From assembly GCF_020831365.1 (NCBI RefSeq), contig NZ_JAJHPV010000006.1, positions 1 through 64,000 of the forward strand: a DNA stretch of 64,000 nucleotides, read 5' to 3'. This DNA comes from Massilia agrisoli (GTDB lineage Bacteria; Pseudomonadota; Gammaproteobacteria; Burkholderiales; Burkholderiaceae_D). This document shows positions 1 through 10,300 of this stretch, in pieces. Numbering within the stretch: the first letter of the stretch is position 1; each line of letters starts with the position of its first letter. The notes beneath the pieces were generated by a model. It had not been told where the DNA came from. It did not search any database and saw only the letters and a program-made list of their open reading frames with translations. The position numbers and the translations under genes are program-made.

Positions 1-77
1 GTTGATAGGTCAGGTGTGGAAGTGCAGTAATGCATTAAGCTAACTGATACTAATTGCCCGTACGGCTTGTCCCTATA
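1..77 (+). rRNA. 23S ribosomal RNA, 3' end only
   Basis: The first bases match the conserved 3' end of bacterial 23S rRNA, including the segments around GTGGAAGTGCAGTAATGC and TAACTGATACTAATTGCCC. The gene enters from the left edge, so only about the last 77 bases are present. The exact mature 3' end is estimated, because the pairing 5' end lies outside the window. The 5S gene follows about 110 bases later on the same strand, the usual 16S-23S-5S order. Confidence 0.93.
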
Positions 78-188
78 ACATTAGTAGTTATAGGTCTGCA
101 AGACTTCAAAACTGATTTTGATATAAAACTACTTCTTCCAGATTCAGAGCGCTGTTGCCCCGTTGGGAACAGTTGCTCGTACAAGTTA

Positions 189-304
189 TGCCTGATGACC
201 ATAGCAAGTCGGTCCCACCCCTTCCCATCCCGAACAGGACCGTGAAACGACTTTGCGCCGATGATAGTGCTGCAACCAGTGTGAAAGTAGGTTATCGTCA
301 GGCT
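189..304 (+). rRNA. rrf: 5S ribosomal RNA
   Basis: This is a complete 5S rRNA of about 116 bases. It starts TGCCTGATGACCATAGCAAG and ends in GTCAGGCT; these ends pair to form helix I. The conserved CCCATCCCGAACAGG loop and the GATGATAGTGCTGC segment are visible. It is the last gene of the rRNA operon and is followed directly by a strong intrinsic terminator. The ends may be off by one or two bases. Confidence 0.95.
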
Positions 305-314
305 AGTTATAGTG

Positions 315-378
315 AAAAACCCCCGGTAAGCCTTAGCGCGCTCAAGATCGCGCTAAGTGCAAACCGGGGTTTTTTTTC
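315..378 (+). terminator. Intrinsic terminator of the rRNA operon
   Basis: Outer arms AAAAACCCCCGG and CCGGGGTTTTTTTT enclose a second perfect stem, TTAGCGCG / CGCGCTAA. The hairpin ends in a run of eight or more T, immediately after 5S rRNA. This is a textbook Rho-independent terminator. Confidence 0.93.
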
Positions 379-401
379 GTCTAAGAGATCAGCAAATCGT
401 C

Positions 402-499
402 GGGCGGATAAGGCAAAGCCACATCCTCCGAACGCTAGAACATACATCATCGCCACAATTTACACGTTCGGCGGATGCGGCCTTAGGTCTTATCCGCCC
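402..499. repeat. Long imperfect inverted repeat, REP-like
   Basis: Two arms of about 33-35 bases (402-434 and 465-499) are imperfect reverse complements. Both outer ends read GGGCGGATAAG and both inner ends read CCGAACG, with small internal differences (for example ACATCCTCCG against GCATCCGCCG). The 30-base centre is unrelated. The element lies between the rRNA terminator and the 3' end of the DUF1840 gene and contains no plausible gene. GGCGGATAAG-type palindromes of this kind are often dispersed repeats in proteobacterial genomes; that this one is dispersed is an inference. Confidence 0.7.
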
Positions 500-525
500 T
501 ACTGTTCGCGGCGATCGTGGTCGCG

Positions 526-870
526 CTAAACGCCCCAGACTACGTCGTAGCCGCCTTTGCGCGCCTCGCGCAGCATGTCGAGCAATGGATACGCACGCGT
601 CGCGAACGACACCACTTCCATTTCCTCATGTTCCGGGTCGTCTCCCTGCTCGCCGTGGTGGGCGTCGACATCGCGCTTGACCTGTTCGGAAGTCGGGTGC
701 ATGCGGCTTTCCGCAATTTCCTTTTCCAGGATATCAACTGCCGTGGGCGCCTCGGCGGCGGTGATGATCCCCTTGTCGCTATCTTTTTGCAGCAGGTCGA
801 GGATACGCTTGGCGTGCTCCTTGTACATCATGACGTCGGCTGCGGCTTTTGAGTGAAATGTGATTAACAT
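526..870 (-). CDS. DUF1840 domain-containing protein
   Basis: This is a small protein of 114 residues of the DUF1840 family, which has no known function and is common in Betaproteobacteria. The recognisable core is the start MLITFHSKAAADVMMYKEHA, followed by an acidic helix with EKEIAESR and a C-terminal segment predicted to be helical (ATRAYPLLDMLREA). There is no signal peptide or membrane segment, so it is probably cytoplasmic. An upstream ATG at 912 would add 14 residues. I chose 870 because family members start with MLITFKSKAAA. It is transcribed toward the rRNA operon and separated from it by the inverted repeat. Confidence 0.85.
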   Translation of the reverse strand: MLITFHSKAAADVMMYKEHAKRILDLLQKDSDKGIITAAEAPTAVDILEKEIAESRMHPTSEQVKRDVDAHHGEQGDDPEHEEMEVVSFATRAYPLLDMLREARKGGYDVVWGV

Positions 871-954
871 GGGAGTTTTCCGATAGTGCGGTTGATGACG
901 AAACGATAACACGAACTGGGCCTGTGGTCACGCCGCGCACATGCGCCATGGGCC

Positions 955-2202
955 TCAATCGTGCGCTTTGGCCCGGCTGGTGACGAAATACGCGAGCGAT
1001 GCCGCCTGCACTGCCACGGCGATTGCCAATGTGGCCCGGAAGGCATCAACTGCGCTCAGCCCGCTGGTCTTGAGCGCGTCCACCACCACGCCAAAACCCC
1101 ATTGCGTGGCGAAAGCGCCGACAAACAGCATCAGGTTGTACGCCGAGTTGGCGCGACCCGCCAGCGCGGCGGGGAAGGACAGCGCCAGGTGCGATTGCAC
1201 CAGTGTCGTCACCGGCACGCACATGGCCAGCATCAGCCACAGGAGCCAGGCGTGTTCAGACTGGTTGAGCAACATCGCTACCTGGGCCAGCACCATGCCG
1301 CTGATGCCGAAAGCGATCAGGCGATGCGCATCCACGCCACGCGCGACCAGCCTCGGTGCGGCCCAGCCCAGCGCAAGGTAGCCCGTCATCAGCAGCAGGT
1401 TCAGCATGAACAGGATCTCGCTGGCCTGCTGCTGGGTTTTGCCGAGCACTGTCGTCATCCACGGGCCGGCCCACAAGGTTTGCAACGCGACGAAGATCCC
1501 CTGGTTGAACATGCCCAGCGGGGCCATGCGGCGGAAATACGCGCTACCGAAAATGCGGCCGTAGCCGCCGTCGCCGGCCTTTGCCGCGGACGCGCCGGAC
1601 GCAGCCTGTGCGAAGCGCCGCTCGACCCCGCGCAGGGAGAGGAAGATCGCCGCCGACACCAGCAATAACAGCACCGCCACGACCCAGAAAATGCCGCGCC
1701 ACCCGATGAGGGGCAGGGCCAGCGTAACAGGGACAGTCGCGGTTAATGCGCCAGCGGTACCGGCGACCAGCATCCAGCTCGCAAGCTGGCTTTGCTGCTC
1801 TGGCGCGAACCACTGGCGATAGGCCGTGAACGCCGCCATCAGGCAGGCGGACACGCCGATGCCGATGAGCGCGCGTCCGATCCACAGGCCAGCCAGCGAC
1901 TCGCTGGTGGCGAATACGACCGCGCCGATTGCAGCGATGATCAGTAGCGCGGATTCCGTCCGGCGCGGTCCGTATTTGTCGAGCCAGATCCCCAGCGGCA
2001 GCTGGAGCGAGCCGAAAGCGACGAAATAGGCTGAAGACAGCAGGCCCATGTCGGCATTCGACAGCGCCATTTCGTCCATCAGGGCTGGTGCGATGACAGC
2101 GTTGATCGAGCGTAGGCCATACGACAGCAGGTAGCCCAGTGCAAAGCACAGGAAAACCCGTGCGGCGAGCACGCCGCGCAAAGTGCCGGTCGTCGCGCCC
2201 AC
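955..2202 (-). CDS. Major facilitator superfamily transporter
   Basis: This is a 415-residue inner-membrane protein with about 12 hydrophobic segments and the size of a typical MFS permease. The loop between helices 2 and 3 contains GIWLDKYGPRRTES, the MFS signature (G-x3-D-x2-G-x-R-R). A hydrophilic loop near the middle (FLSLRGVERRFAQAASG) separates the two six-helix halves. The family couples solute movement to an ion gradient; the substrate cannot be told from sequence. The next gene upstream, a lipoprotein, ends one base before this start, so the two are probably cotranscribed. Confidence 0.85.
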   Translation of the reverse strand: MGATTGTLRGVLAARVFLCFALGYLLSYGLRSINAVIAPALMDEMALSNADMGLLSSAYFVAFGSLQLPLGIWLDKYGPRRTESALLIIAAIGAVVFATSESLAGLWIGRALIGIGVSACLMAAFTAYRQWFAPEQQSQLASWMLVAGTAGALTATVPVTLALPLIGWRGIFWVVAVLLLLVSAAIFLSLRGVERRFAQAASGASAAKAGDGGYGRIFGSAYFRRMAPLGMFNQGIFVALQTLWAGPWMTTVLGKTQQQASEILFMLNLLLMTGYLALGWAAPRLVARGVDAHRLIAFGISGMVLAQVAMLLNQSEHAWLLWLMLAMCVPVTTLVQSHLALSFPAALAGRANSAYNLMLFVGAFATQWGFGVVVDALKTSGLSAVDAFRATLAIAVAVQAASLAYFVTSRAKAHD

Positions 2203-2203
2203 G

Positions 2204-2713
2204 TCAGTTGGGCTTAAACGAAGACATGAACATATCGACTTCGTCCTGCGGCACGTTCTTCTCCTTGCCCATCACGATGACCTGGTAGAAACGGGTGCCG
2301 CGCGCTTCGAAGTGGCCTACAAGGCGCATCGGCGCGCCGTTCTGCACGCCCTTCGCATCGATGTTGATGGCCGAGTCCTTTTTTTCTTCGCGGGTGACGG
2401 TGGCGCCGATGTTCCTGACCATCGCGGTACGCATCGCCGCCACCGCAGCCTGTGCCTTTGCCGCATCAGGCGCTTGTGCGCTGCCGATCGCGAACACGGT
2501 GCCGTCGATATTCGCCGCGGTCATCGTCATATCCACGACCAGGCCATCGAGATTGATGCTGCGCTTATGCGTTACCGGCTTGTCCGGGAACATCGCCTGG
2601 TACGGCGCGTCCGGGCTGTTGTAGTCGCGCCAGTTGTAAGCGGGGCTGCAGCCGGCCAGCATGAGCGCCGTCAGTACAGGAAGAACGAGGGAGGAAATGA
2701 GTGAATGTCGCAT
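2204..2713 (-). CDS. Putative lipoprotein of unknown function
   Basis: The protein has 169 residues. A short basic N-terminus and hydrophobic stretch lead to a lipobox (LMLAGC, Cys about residue 22), so it is probably exported and lipid-anchored. The mature part contains YNWRDYNSPDAPYQAMFPDK, a motif seen in small betaproteobacterial lipoproteins, followed by a compact alpha/beta-like region. I do not recognise a named family. The gene lies 27 bases after comM and directly before the MFS gene on the same strand, so all three may share a transcript. Confidence 0.75.
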   Translation of the reverse strand: MRHSLISSLVLPVLTALMLAGCSPAYNWRDYNSPDAPYQAMFPDKPVTHKRSINLDGLVVDMTMTAANIDGTVFAIGSAQAPDAAKAQAAVAAMRTAMVRNIGATVTREEKKDSAINIDAKGVQNGAPMRLVGHFEARGTRFYQVIVMGKEKNVPQDEVDMFMSSFKPN

Positions 2714-2740
2714 CCTGCCATGGTAGCAGAATGGCCGTCG

Positions 2741-4261
2741 CTACAGCTCGCGCAAGCCGCGGCGGAACTGGATCGCCTCCGCCACGTGGGCTGCGCCAAC
2801 CTGCTGCTCGCCGGCCAGGTCTGCGATGGTGCGCGCCACCTTCAGCACCCGGTGGTAGGCGCGCGCCGACCAGTGAAGGCGCAGCATCGCGGTGCGGAGG
2901 ATCTCGGCGCCGGGCCGATCGAGCCTGCAATGCTGGTCCACCTCGCGCGTGCTCAAGCCTTCGTTGGCTTTTCCCTGCCGCTCCAGCTGGCGTTCGAACG
3001 CGCGCAGGACGCGTTGCGCGATAACGGCGCTCGGCTCACCGTCGGCTTGCGCGGACAAGGCGGAAGGCAGCATCGCCGGCACCTCCACCTGGATATCGAT
3101 CCGGTCCAGCAGCGGCCCCGAGATGCGGTCCTGGTAGCGCAGCACGGCGTCAGTCGTGCAGCGGCACTTGTTGGATGGGTGGCCAAGATAGCCGCAGGGG
3201 CAGGGATTCATCGCCGCGATCAGGTGGAAGCGGGCAGGGAAGTCGGCCTGGCGCGCTGCGCGCGAGATGGTGATCGTGCCCGACTCCAGCGGCTGTCGCA
3301 ATACCTCCAGCACGCGCCGGTCAAACTCGGGCAGCTCATCGAGGAACAAGACACCGAAGTGTGCGAGCGAGACTTCACCGGGGCGCGGCACCGAACCGCC
3401 ACCGACCAGGGCCACGCCAGACGTCGTGTGGTGCGGACTGCGAAATGGCCTGCGCTTCCACTGTGCCGGCGAGAAGCCGCCGGCCAGCGAGTGAACTGCG
3501 GCGCTTTCCAGCGCCTCGTCATCGCTCATCGGCGGGAGCAAGCTGGCAAAGCGCGACGCCAGCATGGTTTTGCCTGCGCCGGGCGGCCCCACCAGCAGCG
3601 CGCTATGGCGCCCCGCGGCGGCTACCTCCAAGGCGCGCTTGGCATGCAGCTGGCCCTTAACATCGGCGAAGTCCGCGTGGCCTGCCAGGGGTTCGGAGGG
3701 CGGCTGAGGATGGTGCCGCTGCAGCGAACTTTCCTCGCTGCGGGCGCTGAAGTGTGCGCATACCTCAAGCAGCGATTGCGCGGGATAAATATGCGCATTC
3801 GGCACCAGCGCGGCTTCGCCCGCGTTGGCAAGCGGAAGGATGAAGGCACGCGGCTCACCGCATGCATGGCGGTGCATCGCGAACGTCATCGCAAGGGCGC
3901 CCCGTATCGGCCGCAACTGCCCTGACAGCGACAGCTCGCCTGCATATTCGTAAAGGTCGAGGCGATCGCCGGGAATCTGCTCTGACGCGGCCAGGATGCC
4001 AAGCGCGATCGGCAGGTCGAAGCGGGCCGATTCCTTTGGCAGGTCGGCCGGCGCAAGGTTGACGGTGATGCGGCGCGAAGGAATTTCGAAGCCGGCATTC
4101 TGCAGCGCGGCACGGACGCGATCCTTGGATTCGCGCACCTCGGTATCGGGCAAACCCACGATGGTAAATGAAGGCAATCCCTTCGCGAGGTGAACTTCAA
4201 CATTTACTGCAGGCGCTGCCATGCCTGCCAGCGCGCGGCTCTTTAACACGGCAAGGCTCAT
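2741..4261 (-). CDS. comM: YifB/ComM family Mg-chelatase-like AAA+ ATPase
   Basis: At 506 residues this is full length for the ComM/YifB family. In order: an N-terminal ChlI-like domain (about 1-165, starting MSLAVLKSRALAGM), a Mg-chelatase AAA+ domain with Walker A GPPGAGKTML near residue 223 and Walker B VLFLDELPEF, a cysteine cluster NPCPCGYLGHPSNKCRC near 360-376, and a C-terminal Mg-chelatase domain. ComM is a hexameric helicase that drives branch migration during integration of DNA taken up by transformation. The start of another transformation gene, dprA, lies at the far end of this window. All key motifs are intact. Confidence 0.93.
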   Translation of the reverse strand: MSLAVLKSRALAGMAAPAVNVEVHLAKGLPSFTIVGLPDTEVRESKDRVRAALQNAGFEIPSRRITVNLAPADLPKESARFDLPIALGILAASEQIPGDRLDLYEYAGELSLSGQLRPIRGALAMTFAMHRHACGEPRAFILPLANAGEAALVPNAHIYPAQSLLEVCAHFSARSEESSLQRHHPQPPSEPLAGHADFADVKGQLHAKRALEVAAAGRHSALLVGPPGAGKTMLASRFASLLPPMSDDEALESAAVHSLAGGFSPAQWKRRPFRSPHHTTSGVALVGGGSVPRPGEVSLAHFGVLFLDELPEFDRRVLEVLRQPLESGTITISRAARQADFPARFHLIAAMNPCPCGYLGHPSNKCRCTTDAVLRYQDRISGPLLDRIDIQVEVPAMLPSALSAQADGEPSAVIAQRVLRAFERQLERQGKANEGLSTREVDQHCRLDRPGAEILRTAMLRLHWSARAYHRVLKVARTIADLAGEQQVGAAHVAEAIQFRRGLREL

Positions 4262-4309
4262 GATGATCCGCAGGGTGGACTCCGATGGCTGATGCTATAC
4301 GCGCCACGG

Positions 4310-4345
4310 GTCGCGCACTTGAGTACGGCCAAAAGTGCGGGCGAC
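4310..4345 (-). terminator. Possible hairpin downstream of the large surface-protein gene
   Basis: GTCGC-GCACTT and AAGTGC-GG-GCGAC form an 11-bp stem with a two-base bulge and a loop of about 11 bases. It lies 35 bases after the stop codon of the 2220-residue gene and before comM. No T-run follows in the direction of transcription, so it could be a factor-dependent terminator or a 3'-end stabiliser. Confidence 0.3.
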
Positions 4346-4379
4346 AAACCCTGAAGGCTGTGTTAAACCACGGCGCGCC

Positions 4380-7300
4380 CTAGATCAGCCACAATCCCTG
4401 GCTGCCGAACTGCGCGTCGATCACGCTGTCGTTGCTGACCCAGCTGGCAATCAGTTCCGCCCGCGTATGACTGCCAAGATAGCTTTCCCAGGCCGCGATG
4501 CCGCCTGCGTCGCTCTCCTGCAGCCCGGTGTTGCGGTACAGGGCTTCGACCAGTTGCGTATCGCTGACGCTGCCATAGCGCGCTGCGTACTCGGGCGTGG
4601 CCATAAAGCCGAGCACCGCTGCGTTTGCGTCGCTATATTGCCCGGCCCACCACGTTATGCCGCCAAGGTCCGCGGCCCGGTCGAATAGCGTCTGGTACAA
4701 CAAGCCCAGCTGCTGGAGCCCGGCGGACGTGGCCTGGGTGAACCCGAGGTCGGCTGCCGCGCCCGCAAAGACACCGTTTTCTATACCGCTCAGCGTGTCG
4801 AGGTCGCCATTGGACCGGTCGAGGACCTGGACCTGTCCGCCTTCTGTCAGCAGGAATTTGTAGCCGGTGAGCTCGCCGCCGTACACGACCGTGTCGACGC
4901 CGTCACCTCCCACCAGGACGTCATTACCCAGCCCGCCTTCGAGGAGGTCGTCGCCGCTACCGGCGAACCAGTCGGTTTCCGACGTGTTGGTGGCAACGCC
5001 GATCGCAATGCCGTCCACGGTGCCCGAGGCCGCCTTGTGCTCATCGCTCAATGCGATCGCCAGCACTACCTCGGAGCGGCTGAGTGGCGCGGCCGCGCCG
5101 CTGCCGGCCAGTTTGTCGACCCAGAAGGCGGCGCCGCCTGCGTCGGTGGCGCGGCCCAATACGTGCTGGTAGAGCTGGCTGACGAAGCCGGCATCGCTGA
5201 GCTGGTCGTAACCGGCAGCGGCCCACTCGGCCGACCTGCCGAATGCGCTGGCGATTTCGGCCATGGTCGCGTCAGAGCCGGACCAGAATTCGAGCCCGCC
5301 GAGGTCGGGCGCGCGGCCGAACACACTGCGGTACAGCAGACCGAGGTCGGCCAGGCGCTGCGCGGGCGCGTCCAGGAAACCGAGCCCGGAGGCATCATGG
5401 TTGAGTTCGGCCACGGTGACCAGTTCGCTGCTGCCCGGGGCGAACAACGCCGTCTCGTGGCGCGCGTTGATGTGGCCGGTGGCGTCGACAAAGAATTGCC
5501 ATCCACCCTGGGCGCTGCGTCCGCCCTGCAGCAGGTCATGGCCGCTGCCGCCGGCCACACTGTCGTTGCCGATGCCGCCGACGACGGTGTCGTTACCCGA
5601 GCCACCGTCAAGCAGGTCGTTGCCGCCGGCGCTGCCCACAATGTCGTTTCCGCCGCCGCCATACAGCTGGTCGTCATCGGCGCCGAGGAAGATGTTCTGG
5701 GCGGCGCCGTCGCCGATGACGAAGTTTTCGCCGCTGCCGCCACGCAGGGTGGCGGCGCCGATGATCGCGGCGAAGTCCACATTGTCCAGTTGCAGGACGG
5801 CATTCGCGGGCAAGCCGCTGGCGTCGATCACCAGCGCGATGGCGGTGGCGTTCTGGGTGCCGGGAGCGGGCGTGGCCGAACTGCCGGTGATCACGATCGG
5901 CTGCCCCAGCGTCGCGCCGGGCGACACCGTGGGCACCAGGGTTTTGGTTTCCAGCACGACAGCGCTGCCGAGCGTGCCCAGGAAATCGGCGCCTTGCCCC
6001 GCCAGTTCCTGCTGCACCGCCGAGCCAGCGGCGGTCTTGTCCTCGATGCGGTTGATCAGGTCGACCAATGCCTGTGCGTTTGACAGCAAGGAGTTCGGAC
6101 CTTCGGCGCGCAGGCCGGCCCCGGCCGGCAGGCTCACCACCAGGTCGACCTGTGGGCTGCCTGCTGGCGTCTCGATGCCGAGCGGAATATCGGCCAGGCC
6201 GCGGTTCGGCGTGGACGGATCGTCGCTGCGTCCCACCGGAACGAATGGGACAGTCACAATGGTGCCGACGATGCCGGTCTCGGGATCGGTGACGACGTCG
6301 CTGAACACCGGCACCCCGTCAACCGTGTCGTCCGGCACCGGGGGCGGGCGATCCACGCGTGTGTTGACCGTATAGGCGTTCGAGGAGGTGGTGGCGGCGC
6401 CGGTGTTGCCAGATGCGTCCTGCACCCCGGTATTGTTGAGTGTGATGACGTTGCCGCTGCTAGACACAGCGGCGCTCGGCGTCAGCGTTGCCACCCAGGT
6501 GACGCCGCCATCGGTCGAGCTGACCGGCGACAGGCTGCCCGAGCCCACGCTCAGGTCGTCATTGGTGAAACCGGAAACCGCTTCCGAGAACGTGATCGTG
6601 ACCGTGGTCGTGGCGCCGATGCCGAGCACAGCATCGCTGACGACAATGCTGGCGCTTGGGCGAGCAGTGGCCAGCGCGTAATTGTTCGAGCTGGTGGTGC
6701 CGGTTCCGGTACTGCCGGCGGCGCTGGCGTACGCCGTGTTGTCGAGGGTGATTACGTTGCTGGTATCGTCGACGCCGTCAGTTGGCGCGAGGGTCGCGGT
6801 CCATGTCACGCCGCCGTCGGCGCTGGCCAGGTTCGACAGGGTGCCGTTGGCCACGCTGAAATCGGCAAGCCCCAGTCCGGTAACGGCCTGCGAAAAGGTG
6901 ATCGTCACCGGCGAGGTTTCGCCGGCCAGCAGCGCGTTGTCGGCCACCACCACGGTGGCGCCCGGCCGCACGGTGTCCACCGTGTAATTGGCGCTGCTGG
7001 CAAGGCCAGAACCGCTGTTGCCGGACGCATCCGACAAGCCGGCCATGTTGACGCTGACGACGTTGCTGGCGTCGGCAGTGGCGGCCGACGGTGTCAGGGT
7101 GGCGGTCCAGGTGATGCCGCCGTCAAGCGAGGCCAGGCCCGACAGGCTGCCGTTCGCGACGGTGATGCTGGCGCCGGAGAAACCGCTCACCGCCTGGTCG
7201 AAGGTGATCGTCAGCAATGCGGTCTCGCCCGCCGCCAGGGCACTGTCGGACAGTGCTACCGTGGCGTCGGGCCGATCGGTGTCGATGGCGTAGTTGGCCG

Positions 7301-10300
7301 AATCGGATTGGCCCGTCCCGGCATTGCCGGCCGCGTTCATGACGCCCGCAGCCGACACGCTGATCACATTGCTCGCGTCGGTCAGGTCCGCCGCCGGCGT
7401 GAACACGGCGCTCCAGGTGACGCCGCCGTCGCTCGATGAAACAGGACCCAAGGCGCCGTTGGCCACCGTAATGTCGCTATTGTCGAAACCGGACACCGCC
7501 TCCGAGAAGGTAAAGGTGACAGTTGCCGTTTCCCCCGCTTTCAGCGCGTTGTCCGACAGCGCGACCGCCACCGTGGGGCGCACGGTACTGACCGTGTAGT
7601 TGGCCGAACTGGTGGTTCCGCTGCCGGTATTGCCGGCCGCGTTCGTGTAGCCGGTGTTGGTGACGCTGATGGCGTTGCTGGCGTCGGCCACGCCCGCCGA
7701 TGGCGTCAGCGTCGCCGTCCAGGTCACGCCGCCGTCGGCCGTGGCGACCGTACCGAGGGTGCCATTGGCGACGGCGATGTCGGCATTGTCGAAACCGCTA
7801 ACCGCTTCCGAGAACGTGAAGGTCACGTCCGTTGTCTCGCCTGCGGCCAGCGCGCTGTCGGCCAGCGCGACGGCGACAGTCGGCCGCACTGTGCTGACGC
7901 TGAAGTTGGCGGAATCGGTGGTGCCGCTGCCGGTATTGCCGGCCGCATCGGACACGCCGGTATTGGCCAGGGAGACGAGGTTGGTGGCGTCGCTCACGGC
8001 GGCGTCAGGCGTGAGCGTGCCGGTCCACGTGATGCCGCCGTCAAGCGAGCCCAGCCCAGTCACCGCGCCGTTCCCGACAACCAGGTCGGCCGTGGTGAAA
8101 CCGCTCACGGCTTCCGAGAAGGTAAACGTCACCAGCGAGCTCTCACCGGCCATCAGCGCCGTGTCCGCCACCACGATCGCAGCGGTCGGCCGCGCGGTAT
8201 CGATGGCGTAGTTGTTCGAGCTGGTGCTGCCAACGCCAGGGTTGCCGGCCAGGTTTTGCACGCCGCTGTTGGCCAGCGTCATCACGTTGCTGGCGTCGGT
8301 CACGCCGGCTGTCGGCGTGAAGGTCGCGGTCCAGGTGATGCCGCCGTCGGCGCTGCTGACCGCGCCGAGCGTGCCGTTGGCGACTGCCAGGTCGGCATTG
8401 TCGAAGCCCGACACGGATTCCGAGAAGGTAATGGTCACCAGCGACGTCTCGCCGACGGCAAGCGCGGTGTCGGCAACGACCACGGTGGCGGTCGGCGCGT
8501 TGGTGTCGACGGCGTAGTTGTTCGAATCGGTGGTGCCAGTGCCGGCATTGCCTGCCGCGTCGCTGACACCGGTGTTGTTCAGTGAAATAATATTGCTGGC
8601 GTCGACCGTGCTGGCCGTCGGGGTAAGGGTTGCGGTCCAGGTGACCCCGCCATCGGCGCTGCTGACCGCGCTGAGGGTGCCATTGGCAACTGTCAGGTCG
8701 CTGTTGCTAAAGCCACTCACGGCTTCGGAGAAGGTGATGGTGACGAGCGAGGTCTCGCCGGCCGACAGCGCGTTGTCAGCCACCACGATGCTTGCGGTCG
8801 GCCGCGCAGTGTCGATTGCGTAGTTGTTCGAGCCGGTGCTGGCGCTGCCGGCGTTGCCGGCCAGGTCGCTGACCGTGGCGTTGTTGAGCGTGATGACATT
8901 GCTCGTGTCGGCCACGGCCGCCGCCGGGGTCAGCGTGGCGGTCCAGGTAATGCCGCCGTCAAGCGAGTTCAAGCCAGTCAGCACGCCGTTGTCGACGGTC
9001 AGGTCGGCCGTGCTGAACCCGCTCACCGCTTCCGAGAAGGTGATGGTTACCAGCGAGGTCTCGCCGGCCTTGAGCGCGGTGTCGGCAACGACGACGGTGG
9101 CCGTGGGCCGCACCGTATCGATGGCGTAGTTGTTGGAATTGGTGGTGCCCACGCCGGGTGTGCCGCCGGTACTCGCGATGCCGGTGTTGTCGAGGGTGAT
9201 GACGTTGGTCGTGTCGGTGGTGCCGGCGGCGGGCGTGAGCGTCGCGGTCCACGTGACCCCGCCATCGGCGCTCGTGACGGCGCCCAGCGTGCCGCCGGCC
9301 ACCGTCAGGTCGGCATTGGTGAAACCGGTCACGGCTTCCGAGAACGTGATGGTGACCAGCGAGGTTTCGCCGATCGCCAGCGCGGCGTCGGCCACCGCAA
9401 TGGATGCGGTCGGCGCCTCGACATAATTGGTGTTGATCGTACCGCCGTCGCCGTAGACATTGGCAACTGACGCGGGCGAAACGCCGGCGGTGCCGGCGCT
9501 CGTGCCGCCGATGCCGCTCCCGCCGACATTGCCCGTCATGGCTGCGAAATTGCCGGCCGTGATCAGAACCGAACCCTTGTTCCAGATGGCCCCGACACCG
9601 ACACCGCCGGCGCCCCCTGCCTGGGTGTAGCCGCCTCCGGCGCCGCCGCCGCCGCCGCCGCCACCGGCGCCGGCATTGTTGGAAATGACCGAGGTGCCGA
9701 TGATCTTGAGGATCGCGCCGGTATTGTTGTAAATCCCGCCCACTGCCCCGCCGCCGGCTCCGCCGATGTCGTTGTAGCCGTCGCCGCCGCCACCACCGCC
9801 AATCGAGATGGTGCCTGCATTGGCCGTACCGCCGGCGCTGCCGGTACTGTAGCCGGGGTAAGCGGCGCCGCCTGCGCCGCCGGTGCTGGTGCCTCCGCGC
9901 CCTCCGATGTTCAAGAAGCCGCCACCGGCGCCGCCCGCGCCGGTCGAACCGAGCGAGCCGCTTGCATTGAGGGTGTCGCCGCCGCGGCCGCCGATGCCGG
10001 TCCCGGTAGCGCCGCCGCCACCGCCACCGCCGCCGGCATACTGGGGCGTCACACCGCCGCCGCCGCCGCCCCCGGAGGCCGCGTTCTCGGCGACCCTGAC
10101 GTTGTTAAGCGTGAGCGTGCCGGCGTTGTAAATGCCGCCTCCCATCGCGACCAGGGCGTCGTCGCCGCCGTTGCCGCCATTGCCAGCCGCCAGGCCATGG
10201 GTGATTACCAGGCCATCAAGGGTCGCGGTGGTGCCACCAGTCACGTTAATCACCCGCGACTTGTATTGTCCGTCCAGCGTCACCTCGGCAACGCCGTTGT

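Noticed and set aside
2705-3925. 406-codon plus-strand open frame opposite comM
   Set aside because: comM has all family motifs on the other strand; the plus-strand product shows none.
6388-9426. Series of about 101-codon plus-strand open frames spaced 306 bases
   Set aside because: They mirror the tandem repeats of the surface protein on the minus strand; their regular spacing reflects the repeat, not a gene array.
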